DNA of 64,000 bases from Pedobacter quisquiliarum. Its GTDB lineage: Bacteria > Bacteroidota > Bacteroidia > Sphingobacteriales > Sphingobacteriaceae. The position numbers were made by a program, and so were the translations under genes. The notes beneath the pieces are model-generated. The model made no database searches. It was not told the DNA's origin and was given only the letters and a program-made list of their open reading frames with translations. The DNA lies in NCBI RefSeq assembly GCF_014642175.1, contig NZ_BMIL01000006.1, positions 62,001-126,000 on the forward strand, in the 5' to 3' direction. Of the stretch, positions 45,963-54,465 are shown piece by piece. The first letter of the stretch is position 1, and each line of letters starts with the position of its first letter.

Positions 45963-46029
45963 ATAGATTTTCTCTATTCTCTTATAGATATTAATGCTTT
46001 TCTTCAACCGGTGAATCTCTATACTTTTA
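45963..46029 (+). promoter_or_regulatory. Possible OxyR-type site and -7 box of the catalase gene
   Basis: ATAG-N7-CTAT (45963-45977), then 6 nt and a third ATAG (45984-45987), resemble the OxyR pattern of four tetranucleotides spaced by 7. The fourth (CTAT) is missing and one spacer is 6. The downstream TACTTTTA (46022-46029) is one base from a -7 box. Confidence 0.35.
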
Positions 46030-46044
46030 GAGAAAATTATAAGT

Positions 46045-47550
46045 ATGGAAAATGAAAATATAACCCCAAGAAAACTCACGACTGCATCAGGTCGCCCTTA
46101 TGCAGAACATGAAAATACACAGTCCGTTGGCAGCCGCGGACCTTTGCTTTTACAGGATTTTGTGCTGCATGAGAAAATGGCCCACTTCAACCGTGAACGC
46201 ATTCCGGAAAGGGTGGTACACGCAAAAGGATCCGGTGCATACGGTAGCCTCAAAATAACCCATGACATCACCAAGTACACTCGTGCAAAGATCTTCTCTA
46301 AAATTGGAAATAGCTGTCGCATATTTCTCCGCTTTTCAACTGTTGGGGGCGAGAAAGGGAGCGCTGATGCGGAACGCGATCCACGAGGATTTGCCATTAA
46401 GTTTTATACGGAAGATGGAAACTGGGATCTGGTTGGCAACAACACCCCGGTATTCTTTGTTAAAGATCCAAAAAAGTTCAGCGACTTCATCCATACGCAA
46501 AAGCGTGATCCGAGAACAAACCTGAAGAGTCCGACCATGATGTGGGATTTCTGGTCCCTTAATCCAGAAAGTTTGCATCAGGTAATGATCTTGATGACGG
46601 ATCGTGGTACGCCATTAACTTACCGTAACATGGACGGCTTCGGTAGTCATACGTACTCCATGATCAATGCTGACAATGAACGCGTGTGGGTGAAATTCCA
46701 TTTCAAAACACAGCAGGGCATCAAAAACCTGGATGCCGCACAAGCAGGTCAGATGCTGGCTGTGGATATGGATCATGCACAAAGAGACTTGGTGGAATCT
46801 ATAGACAACAAGGATTTCCCGAAATGGACGATGAAAATTCAGGTGATGACTGAAGAGGAGGCGAAAACATTCCGCTGGAATCCTTTTGATTTAACCAAAG
46901 TATGGCCACACGCAGAATTCCCACTGATCGAAGTTGGCGAAATAGAGCTGAACCAGGTGCCAAACAATTACTTCGCCCATGTAGAGCAGGCTGCTTTTGC
47001 ACCGTCCAACCTTGTTGATGGGATTGGCTTTTCACCGGACAGAATGTTACAGGGCAGGATTCTTTCCTATGCAGATGCGCAACGATATCGCCTGGGCATA
47101 AACTTCGAGCAGATACCGGTAAACCGCTGTCCATTTATGGTTAATAACTTTCATCGTGATGGCCAGATGCGCATAGATGATAATGGCAATGACGATCCGA
47201 ACTATTATCCAAACAGCTTTGGTGATGTCGCACCAGATCCAAGTTACAAAGAACCAGCATGGGAGCTTGATTCCAATGTTGCCGACTGGTATGATCGCAA
47301 TGCAGGTCCTGGCGATAATGATCATTATACACAACCGGGAGACCTTTACAGAAAGGTGTTGAGTGATGAAGATCGCAAAAACCTGGTCCAGAACATCGTT
47401 GGATCCATGATGGGCATTAGCGGACCAAAGCGCGTGCAGATCATCAATCTGCAGTTATGCCACTTCTTCCGAGCAGACATTCAGCTGGGCATGGCCATTG
47501 CAAAAGGTCTCGGTGTTGATGTAGAACAAGCAATGTCTGCAAGGCACTAA
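46045..47550 (+). CDS. katA: Catalase (small-subunit haem type)
   Basis: The 501-residue catalase has the active-site His H59 in RVVHAKGSGAYG, the distal Asn in VGNNTPVFF (about N132) and the proximal haem Tyr Y342 in ILSYADAQRYR. It lacks the C-terminal flavodoxin-like domain of large catalases, so it is a clade 1 or 3 small-subunit form. It breaks down hydrogen peroxide. It has no signal peptide. Upstream dyads suggest peroxide-responsive control, which is common for this gene. A terminator follows. Confidence 0.95.
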   Translation: MENENITPRKLTTASGRPYAEHENTQSVGSRGPLLLQDFVLHEKMAHFNRERIPERVVHAKGSGAYGSLKITHDITKYTRAKIFSKIGNSCRIFLRFSTVGGEKGSADAERDPRGFAIKFYTEDGNWDLVGNNTPVFFVKDPKKFSDFIHTQKRDPRTNLKSPTMMWDFWSLNPESLHQVMILMTDRGTPLTYRNMDGFGSHTYSMINADNERVWVKFHFKTQQGIKNLDAAQAGQMLAVDMDHAQRDLVESIDNKDFPKWTMKIQVMTEEEAKTFRWNPFDLTKVWPHAEFPLIEVGEIELNQVPNNYFAHVEQAAFAPSNLVDGIGFSPDRMLQGRILSYADAQRYRLGINFEQIPVNRCPFMVNNFHRDGQMRIDDNGNDDPNYYPNSFGDVAPDPSYKEPAWELDSNVADWYDRNAGPGDNDHYTQPGDLYRKVLSDEDRKNLVQNIVGSMMGISGPKRVQIINLQLCHFFRADIQLGMAIAKGLGVDVEQAMSARH

Positions 47551-47572
47551 AATTTACTCGTTTTTTTATTTG

Positions 47573-47602
47573 AAGAGCAGCATAATCGCTGCTCTTTTTT
47601 TT
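47573..47602 (+). terminator. Intrinsic terminator of the catalase gene
   Basis: AGAGCAGC and GCTGCTCT arms with a 6-nt loop are followed by TTTTTTT. Confidence 0.88.
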
Positions 47603-47720
47603 GTGGTATTGATGCGTAAACCCAAATATCAATAGCCAAATTTTAAAGCGTTAAAAACGATAAGGGTATGGATGTCATTCAGCAATCATCCGCCTTTCAG
47701 TCGCCTATTGTTCGGCTGGA

Positions 47721-47775
47721 GGCGAAGCATAGGCGAACGAAAGGCGAACGATAGGCGAACAATACGCGGACGAGA
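47721..47775. repeat. Five tandem 11-bp units (GGCGAA-type)
   Basis: GGCGAAGCATA, GGCGAACGAAA, GGCGAACGATA and GGCGAACAATA stand head to tail, followed by a diverged unit CGCGGACGAGA. The spacing is exactly 11 nt, one turn of DNA. A partial inverted copy, CGCCTATTGTTCG, lies at about 47702-47714. Confidence 0.8.
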
Positions 47776-47872
47776 TTCACAAAAAACACCGTCTGATTCG
47801 CAGGATATTCAGTTTGCTGTATGCACAGGATTTCGTATTTTACCAGCTGTATGAACCTATTACCTTAACCAA

Positions 47873-49204
47873 ATGCTAAACAGAAGAAAATTTTTAAGTA
47901 CCGGTGGTGCTGCACTCGGCAGCACAGTTTTGCTTTCTGCGCTTGACAATCCTGCATATGCGCTTTATGAAAAGACCATAGGTGCCAATGACCGCATCAA
48001 TATTGGTGCGATTGGTATAAACGGTATGGGCTGGGCAAACGTAAAGGCAGCTTTGCTGGTACCTGGCGTAACGTTGGTGGCGCTTTGTGACTCCGATCAG
48101 AACGTGCTCGACAAGCGTATGTCTGAGCTTAAAGAGCTCAATGTGAACCCCTCAAAAGTAAAAACCTACAAGGACTACCGTTCCCTTCTGGACCGGAAAG
48201 ATATAGATGCGGTAATCATTGGGACGCCAGACCATTGGCACGCGCTGATGATGATACATGCTGTAGAAGCGGGCAAGGACGTTTATGTAGAAAAGCCAGT
48301 TGGAAATTCAATTCTGGAATGCCGCAGTATGGTTGCCGCACAGGAAAAATACAACAAGGTTGTACAGGCCGGACAATGGCAACGCAGTCAGCAGCACTTT
48401 AAAGATGCGGTAGACTACGTTCAGAGTGGCAAGCTGGGTAACATTCGGACCGTAAAAGTATGGTGTTATCAAGGTTGGATGAAACCTGGGCCTGTGGTTC
48501 CGGATTCTGCTCCACCAAAGGGTGCCGATTACGATCTTTGGCTTGGTCCAGCAAAGAAACGACCTTTCAATGCGAGCAGGTATCACTTTAACTTCCGCTG
48601 GTTCTGGGATTATGCAGGTGGCCTGATGACCGACTGGGGTGTCCATCTGCTGGATTACGGTTTGCTGGGCATGGGTTCCCCGGTACCTAAAACCATCTCC
48701 GCGCTAGGTGGGAGGTTTGCCTATCCGGATCTTTATGAAGAAACACCGGATACCTTAACTACTTTATATGAATTTGATAAGTTTAACCTGGTTTGGGATT
48801 CTGCCATGGGCATCGATAATGGATCGTACAACCGCGATCATGGTATTGCCTACGTTGGGAACAACGGAACGTTGATCTTGAACAGAGGTGGCTGGGAAGT
48901 TATAGAGGAGAAGCAAAGTGAACAAAAGGTCTCCGTGCCATTCGTAAAAGCAGCTGATAACGGCCTGAACAACCACATGGTAAATTTCTTCAGCTGTTTA
49001 CGCTCGCGCAAAAAAGAAGAACTTGCCTGTTCAATTCAGGCGGGAGCCCATGTGGCCACCGTAGCGCAGATGGGCAATATTGCCTTCAGAAGCGGGGAGA
49101 AGTTAACCTGGGATGAAGGTAGTAAGCTCTTCACGAACAAAACCATCAACGAAAAATACCTGATGTCTGAATACCACAATGGCTATACTCTGCCAAAGGT
49201 ATAG
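47873..49204 (+). CDS. Tat-type Gfo/Idh/MocA family oxidoreductase
   Basis: The 443-residue product has a signal with twin Arg (NRRKFLSTGGAALGS), ending near residue 30. The nucleotide-binding domain has GAIGINGMGWANVKAA and CDSDQNVLDKR, then TPDHWHALMMIHAVEAGKD and VYVEKPVGNS with the catalytic-type Lys. The C-terminal half carries FNFRWFWDYAGGLMTDWGVH. Family members oxidise or reduce sugars or their derivatives with tightly bound NAD(P). An exported copy implies periplasmic action. It is a single gene after the 11-bp repeats; its substrate is unknown. Confidence 0.88.
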   Translation: MLNRRKFLSTGGAALGSTVLLSALDNPAYALYEKTIGANDRINIGAIGINGMGWANVKAALLVPGVTLVALCDSDQNVLDKRMSELKELNVNPSKVKTYKDYRSLLDRKDIDAVIIGTPDHWHALMMIHAVEAGKDVYVEKPVGNSILECRSMVAAQEKYNKVVQAGQWQRSQQHFKDAVDYVQSGKLGNIRTVKVWCYQGWMKPGPVVPDSAPPKGADYDLWLGPAKKRPFNASRYHFNFRWFWDYAGGLMTDWGVHLLDYGLLGMGSPVPKTISALGGRFAYPDLYEETPDTLTTLYEFDKFNLVWDSAMGIDNGSYNRDHGIAYVGNNGTLILNRGGWEVIEEKQSEQKVSVPFVKAADNGLNNHMVNFFSCLRSRKKEELACSIQAGAHVATVAQMGNIAFRSGEKLTWDEGSKLFTNKTINEKYLMSEYHNGYTLPKV

Positions 49205-49227
49205 GACTATCTTTTACATACATGAAG

Positions 49228-49259
49228 AAACCAATCTGAGCTACTTAGGTTGGTTTTTT
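49228..49259 (+). terminator. Intrinsic terminator after the Gfo/Idh/MocA gene
   Basis: AAACCAA and TTGGTTT arms with a 13-15-nt loop precede a TTTTTT run. Confidence 0.65.
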
Positions 49260-49302
49260 AGTTTATTATTAGTATTCTGCGGCCCACATTAGCTTGCAAC
49301 AA

Positions 49303-50565
49303 ATGAATAAAGACAATTCCTTCAATTTTATTGGCCGCTGGACGTACGATTTGTTGATGCATTCTGGTATCGCTCCCGGGGTGGTCAAATACCTGAATGC
49401 CATTCTGCTTGCACTGATCACAATTGTATTGGTTTATCTGGTGCATCAGATCATTCGCAGAATCCTGCGCATCGCACTGATCCGGATCATTAAAAATTCA
49501 AGGATAGAATTCTTCCATCATTTGCTGGAAAATCGCTTTGCTTATTATCTGGCGCTCATCATTCCCGTGATCATCATCAACCTGTCACTACCTGTCGTAT
49601 TCATCGACTTCCCTCGGTTCACCCGGGTGTTTGGTGCCTTGTCTGACGTGTATCTGGTATTCGTGCTGATCTGGATGATGATGTCCGTAATCAGATCCGG
49701 CGCAGACAGCCTTCGCAAACGGCAGGCTTTCAAGGAAAAGCCGATTGATAGCTACCTGCAAATCATCCGGATCATTTTAATGATCCTTGGGGCGGTTGTT
49801 ATTTTTTCTACACTGACCGGCAAATCTCCCGTGGCATTTTTCACGGCGATGGGTGCACTTTCTGCAGTGCTATTGCTGATGTTTAAGGATACCATCATGG
49901 GCTTCGTCGCCAGCATTCAGGTGAGTGCAAATGACATGGTGCGCATCGGAGACTGGATTACCATGTCGAAGTATGGCGCGGATGGCGACGTGATCCAGAT
50001 CAATCTGACCACTGTAAAAATTCAGAACTTTGATAAGACAATCACAACCATTCCGACATATGCGCTAATTTCCGACTCTTTCCAAAACTGGAGAGGCATG
50101 CAAGAGTCGGGAGGGAGACGAATCAAGCGCTCGATTTACATACGTCAAACCAGCATCCGCTTCATCAAACCGGAGGAGTTGGAGTCTTTCCGGAAAATAC
50201 AATCGCTCACCAGCTACATTGACCACAGACAGAAAGATATTGATAAAAGTAACGCGCGGAATGGCATAGACAAGCACCTGCTGGTCAATGGCCGGAACCT
50301 AACCAATGCTGGATTGTTCAGAAAGTATATTGACAGCTACCTCGCGCACCACTCCGGCACGAACAAGAAAATGACCATGATGGTACGGCAGTTGGCGCCC
50401 ACAGCAATGGGTCTACCAATTGAGTTATACGTTTTTACGGGAACGACCAAGTGGGTAGAATATGAGCACATTATGGCTGATATCTTTGACCACCTGCTGG
50501 CCGCGGCAACTTATTTTGATTTGCAGATCTATGAACATCAGGGGGTAGTTATGCAGGAGTCATAG
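49303..50565 (+). CDS. YbdG-type mechanosensitive channel
   Basis: The 420-residue protein has four to five N-terminal membrane segments. The MscS-type pore/beta region (about 180-290) includes FFTAMGALSAVLLLMFKDTI, IRIGDWI-like RIGDWITMSKYGADGDV and FQNWRGMQESGGRRIKRS. The last motif and length match E. coli YbdG. Such channels release solutes in osmotic downshock. I start at the ATG 49303; a TTG three codons upstream is possible. Its stop is 2 nt from the convergent TonB-type receptor stop. Confidence 0.86.
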   Translation: MNKDNSFNFIGRWTYDLLMHSGIAPGVVKYLNAILLALITIVLVYLVHQIIRRILRIALIRIIKNSRIEFFHHLLENRFAYYLALIIPVIIINLSLPVVFIDFPRFTRVFGALSDVYLVFVLIWMMMSVIRSGADSLRKRQAFKEKPIDSYLQIIRIILMILGAVVIFSTLTGKSPVAFFTAMGALSAVLLLMFKDTIMGFVASIQVSANDMVRIGDWITMSKYGADGDVIQINLTTVKIQNFDKTITTIPTYALISDSFQNWRGMQESGGRRIKRSIYIRQTSIRFIKPEELESFRKIQSLTSYIDHRQKDIDKSNARNGIDKHLLVNGRNLTNAGLFRKYIDSYLAHHSGTNKKMTMMVRQLAPTAMGLPIELYVFTGTTKWVEYEHIMADIFDHLLAAATYFDLQIYEHQGVVMQES

Positions 50566-50567
50566 GC

Positions 50568-53021
50568 CTATGGCTCCTGATTATTATCATCCTGAGAAGT
50601 CCAGTCATCTTTTTCGTTCTTGCCTTTATCTTGCCAGCCAAACCGGTAGCTAAAAGTCAGCATGGCCATACGCAAGGAGCGACGGTCGCGGAAGTTACGG
50701 ATGAACTGATCGGTCTGGGTATATCCGCCGAAGCGCCGCTGGTTGAATACATCTCTAACATTTAACAGCAAACTCCCTTTGTTTTTCAATAAACTCCAAC
50801 GTACTGCGGCATCTGTTACAAAGTTTCCGATGGAGCGACCTTGTGCAAGCACCCTTGGTGCGACATAGTTACCCCGGATCTGCGCGGAAAGATTTTTGGT
50901 GATTTTTATGTTTGATGCAAGATTTGCGTCCCAGTTTATGCCATCCCTGGCTTCCAACCCGAATTCCGGACTACCTTTAAACCGGTTGTAATAGATGTTC
51001 AGGTTTCCGGTTAGATCCAGCGCTTCACCAAAGTCGCTTTTAGAAATGAATTCAAAACCGGTGGACTCGTTCATACTTATGTTCCGCCATTCTGAAATGG
51101 TTGCGGCATTGCTGCCTTCAATCCGTTGCGTGATGTTTTGAATAACATCATTTACCCTGCGATAATAAACGGATGAGCTGAGCGTCGTTTTGCCGATGTT
51201 CCGGGTGTAGCCAAGTTCGAAAGAATGGATGTCTTCCGGTTTTAGGTTCGGATTACCGCGGCGGATGTTTAAAGGATCGGAAATGTTTATGAAGGGGTTC
51301 ACCTGCCAGCCATTAGGTCTGCTCACCCGACGTGTGTAACTGAGTTGAAGCTGCTGATCTGCTGAGAAGGTTTGGGTTAGAAACAGACTTGGATAAATAC
51401 GAAAGTAATCAAGCCTTCCTGGCGTAAAACGTTCTGACTCCGGCGTGGCGGGATTTACGTTTTCCGTGATGGTGTTCAAGTACGCCTGCTCCGCACGAAG
51501 GCCGATCTGGTAGCCCAAAGTCTTGTTGAACTTGTTCTGATAGTTAAAATACCCGGCATGTACGATCTCCTCGAGATTGAATTTATTGCTCACGTTGTAG
51601 TCCGGGAGAAAACTTCTGGATTCCGGATTAAACCTTAACGAGCTTTGAGATTCATCATCCTGCTCTATCGTGGTGCGATAACCGGCTTCAATTTTACTTT
51701 GATCGTTTATGGGCCGTATGTAATCAAGTTGAAGATTTATGTTGTCGCCACGTTCATAGGTGTCATTGATCTGGCGGTCTTCAGCGCTTGCTGGATTAGA
51801 AAATATCTGGTTAAAAGTGTTTACACCATCTTCTTTATTACGGCCATATGCAGCATTGAATGTCAATTCAGAACCCGGTTTAGCAAACTCCTTTTTGAAA
51901 TCGAGATTCAGATCGTAGCCGAAGTCATCTTCAGTCTGTCGCGAGTACCGGCTGCTGGTGCCATTCAAATCTGCCAGGTTTTCATAACGATAGAAGATGT
52001 CCTCATTTCGCTGGTTGTCACGGATGCTGATGTTACCAGAGAGACCAATGGTTGTGGTTTGGTTAAGAAAGTAGTCGACACCCAACTTCGCGGTATGCCC
52101 CGTACCAGCGCGATCTCCTTCATTGCGATTGTCGATAAGACCATTATTCTCGAGGTATCTGGTATCACTTGTCCCTTCACTTAAGCGTCTGGATTTCCGG
52201 TAGTCGTAGTTCCCATAGTAGTTAAAACTGCTATCGCGGTAATTTAACGCGAGGCCACCATTGTAGTTTCGGTAAGAACCTGCTGATGCCGTAACCGAAC
52301 CATTCAAGCCTGTTCTGAGGTTCTTTTTGAGTACGATATTGATAATACCGGACTGTCCTTCAGCATCGTACTTCGAGGAGGGGTTGGTGATAACCTCTAC
52401 ACGCTGTACGGAATTAGAAGGCAATGATTGCAGGACCTGGGTGATGTCGCTCCCTGCCATAGCGGAAGGCTTGCCATCGATAAGAATTCGCACACCACTA
52501 GAACCCCGAAGACTTACAGCACCATCAGCATCGACGGAGATGGAGGGAATGTCGCTAAGCAGATCTGTTACGGAACCGCCTTGAGAGACCAGACTTTGAT
52601 CAACATTAAATACTTTACGATCAATACCAATTTGCATGTCGGGTGGGCTGCCTTGCACAACAACTTCCTGCAGTACATTTTTTCCAGAAATCTTTAACCC
52701 GATATCGGGCAAGCTTAAGGGTGTATTCGGATTCACTACGACATCAGCCCGTTCATAGGTCTGGTAGCCGACATAGCCGACACGAAGCAAATACCGCCCA
52801 GGGGCTACATTGTTAATCAGGAAGGCCCCATTTTCATCTGTCTGCGTGCCTGCAACAACCTTTCGATCTGATTGATTCAGGAAGGCTACAGTTGCGAAAC
52901 TCAAAGGCTTTTTACTTTGTGCATCTATGACTTTACCGGTAATCCCCGCATTTGCTTGCGCGTAAATTTTGAAGAGCGAGAACATACTTAGGAAAATAGA
53001 AACAACGAGGAACCTGACCAT
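50568..53021 (-). CDS. TonB-dependent-type outer-membrane receptor (OMP_b-brl_3 family)
   Basis: The 817-residue protein has a signal peptide (about 1-22), a CarboxypepD_reg-like domain (about 25-105: ITGKVIDAQSKKPLSFATV) and a plug domain (about 115-215) with VTDLLSDIPSISVDADG. The 22-strand-type beta barrel contains NPNLKPEDIHSFELGY. The group lacks a clear TonB box and is often called outer-membrane beta-barrel protein; the ligand is not deducible. There is no SusD or anti-sigma partner next to it. It ends 2 nt from the channel gene. Confidence 0.86.
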   Translation of the reverse strand: MVRFLVVSIFLSMFSLFKIYAQANAGITGKVIDAQSKKPLSFATVAFLNQSDRKVVAGTQTDENGAFLINNVAPGRYLLRVGYVGYQTYERADVVVNPNTPLSLPDIGLKISGKNVLQEVVVQGSPPDMQIGIDRKVFNVDQSLVSQGGSVTDLLSDIPSISVDADGAVSLRGSSGVRILIDGKPSAMAGSDITQVLQSLPSNSVQRVEVITNPSSKYDAEGQSGIINIVLKKNLRTGLNGSVTASAGSYRNYNGGLALNYRDSSFNYYGNYDYRKSRRLSEGTSDTRYLENNGLIDNRNEGDRAGTGHTAKLGVDYFLNQTTTIGLSGNISIRDNQRNEDIFYRYENLADLNGTSSRYSRQTEDDFGYDLNLDFKKEFAKPGSELTFNAAYGRNKEDGVNTFNQIFSNPASAEDRQINDTYERGDNINLQLDYIRPINDQSKIEAGYRTTIEQDDESQSSLRFNPESRSFLPDYNVSNKFNLEEIVHAGYFNYQNKFNKTLGYQIGLRAEQAYLNTITENVNPATPESERFTPGRLDYFRIYPSLFLTQTFSADQQLQLSYTRRVSRPNGWQVNPFINISDPLNIRRGNPNLKPEDIHSFELGYTRNIGKTTLSSSVYYRRVNDVIQNITQRIEGSNAATISEWRNISMNESTGFEFISKSDFGEALDLTGNLNIYYNRFKGSPEFGLEARDGINWDANLASNIKITKNLSAQIRGNYVAPRVLAQGRSIGNFVTDAAVRWSLLKNKGSLLLNVRDVFNQRRFGGYTQTDQFIRNFRDRRSLRMAMLTFSYRFGWQDKGKNEKDDWTSQDDNNQEP

Positions 53022-53228
53022 ATACGATTGACTTTAGTAACTGAACACCATTGCCAATAGATGGTTCATATTAAGATCGTTACATTGCCAATTCACTGTA
53101 ATTCGCTGCCAAGAAAAGCCTTTTTATTTTAAAATTCTTTTGCTGAAAACAACAAACATTATTTGTATTTTTAATCAGGGTTAGGAAGAGAATTAAATAG
53201 GCGCATCACTCATTTAATTAACCTCAAC

Positions 53229-53951
53229 ATGTCTTTTCCGGGAGCGCTCCAACAGCAGGTATTCGATATCCAGTCCAGCATTTTTTGTCTTGGCGAAAAG
53301 GTTCGGCAACAGTCCATCACACTTTTAGAAATTGGCGACTACATACCTGGAAGTGTTATGGTTCAGGATTTAAATGCCATGAAGAACCTCTACATGAATA
53401 AATTTGGCTGCGATATACTCCATCACAGTAGTGAGGAGCTCGCATCATTTGGGGCCGAATACTTTAGCAGGTTTTTTCCTGAAGATGAAATTATTTTACA
53501 TCGGAAAGCCTTAACGCAGTTCATTGATCAGGGTGATCATACACATCTGCATTCCTTTCTACAACGGGTCCGCCCGGGCGTGCAGGCGGATTATTCCTGG
53601 TATTTTACCACGTCTAGAATTATCGAGTCATCCAGCAATCCCGGTGCCACCCAGCTTGTACATATCGCCGTTCCGGTCAACACGTTAACTATGACCGGAC
53701 ACCGGATCAGCAATATGCTTGAAAATGATGAATATATCCGCAAGAACTTCTTCCGGTTCAATTTGCTAAGCGCGAGGGAAAAGGAGGTTATACGATTGAT
53801 CGTTGCGGGTAAGAGCAGTTATGAAATTTCAGAGATGCTCTTCCGGTCCATCCATACCATCAACACGCACCGCAAAAACATCATCCATAAACTGGAGGTA
53901 ACCTCGCTGGCAGGATTGATCAAATTTGCAGTGGCATTTAATCTGGTTTAA
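53229..53951 (+). CDS. LuxR-type transcriptional regulator with PAS-like sensor
   Basis: The 240-residue protein has an N-terminal region (about 40-165) with a PAS-like alternation of strands and helices (YIPGSVMVQDLNAMKNLYMN). The C-terminal LuxR helix-turn-helix starts at about residue 179: LLSAREKEVIRLIVAGKSS, with recognition helix SIHTINTHRKNI. It binds DNA as a dimer; the sensed signal is unknown. It is divergent from the TonB-type receptor gene, a common arrangement for local control, but this is only inferred. It overlaps the next convergent gene by 4 nt. Confidence 0.85.
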   Translation: MSFPGALQQQVFDIQSSIFCLGEKVRQQSITLLEIGDYIPGSVMVQDLNAMKNLYMNKFGCDILHHSSEELASFGAEYFSRFFPEDEIILHRKALTQFIDQGDHTHLHSFLQRVRPGVQADYSWYFTTSRIIESSSNPGATQLVHIAVPVNTLTMTGHRISNMLENDEYIRKNFFRFNLLSAREKEVIRLIVAGKSSYEISEMLFRSIHTINTHRKNIIHKLEVTSLAGLIKFAVAFNLV

Positions 53952-54238
53952 AATAGATCATCCTGTGCTTTGTTCAGGCTGAGGTCGTCATCAGCATCCC
54001 TATTCAGTCCGGCATCTTCAGCCGGTTTAGAAGATTCTTGTTCTGCAGGATTCAGGCCTGTAGTAGATTCATCTATACCTTCACCGTCTAATTCCGTGTT
54101 TGTTGCTGGAACCTCCGGATCAGAAAATTTGGGATCCAGTTCATCTGTTTCGCCAGTTTCACGCTCATCAATGATTATCGTCTGTTTTGCTGATCCTCTT
54201 GCCTGATCTTGTTCGTAGTCTTCGGTCGGATTTACCAT
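53948..54238 (-). CDS. Uncharacterised acidic protein (96 aa)
   Basis: The 96-residue product has a very acidic, low-complexity sequence rich in Asp, Glu, Asn, Thr and Ser, starting MVNPTEDYEQDQ. It is likely disordered. I chose the ATG at 54238; an upstream ATG at 54292 would add 18 residues of unrelated sequence. No signal or membrane segment is present. It converges on the LuxR-type gene with 4 nt of overlap. Function is unknown. Confidence 0.6.
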   Translation of the reverse strand: MVNPTEDYEQDQARGSAKQTIIIDERETGETDELDPKFSDPEVPATNTELDGEGIDESTTGLNPAEQESSKPAEDAGLNRDADDDLSLNKAQDDLF

Positions 54239-54465
54239 AATGCTTTGTGTTTGTGCTAACCTCATAACATACAGGAACATCCCCGGTTTCATTTCCCTTA
54301 AAATTTCTTTAAAAAGCGCCTGGTATGGACACTAAAATCAATATCGTCACAGCTTTTCTACATCTGAAAGCATCATTTTAGGTTTGATTTCAAATTATAT
54401 AATAAATTTTCCTTTAACTTAGAAAGGCGTAAAAAGCGTCATTCCTAACCAAAATATAAACACTA

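Larger units (their letters stand above)
47551..47872. other. 322-nt intergenic region: terminator, 11-bp repeats
   Basis: This gap holds the catalase terminator (47573-47602), then about 70 nt of AT-rich sequence. A tract with five 11-bp repeat units at 47721-47775 follows, preceded by an inverted copy of part of the unit. The last ~95 nt lead to the Gfo/Idh/MocA gene without a consensus promoter that I can see. A 60-codon ORF crossing the repeats has a low-complexity Arg-rich product and is not accepted as a gene. Confidence 0.7.

Noticed and set aside
47672..47854. 60-codon ORF across the 11-bp repeats
   Set aside because: The product is an Arg/Ser-rich string produced by the repeats, with no start context.
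51645..52184. Antisense frame within the TonB-type receptor gene (179 codons)
   Set aside because: Shadow of the beta-barrel region; product is a hydrophobic low-information string.
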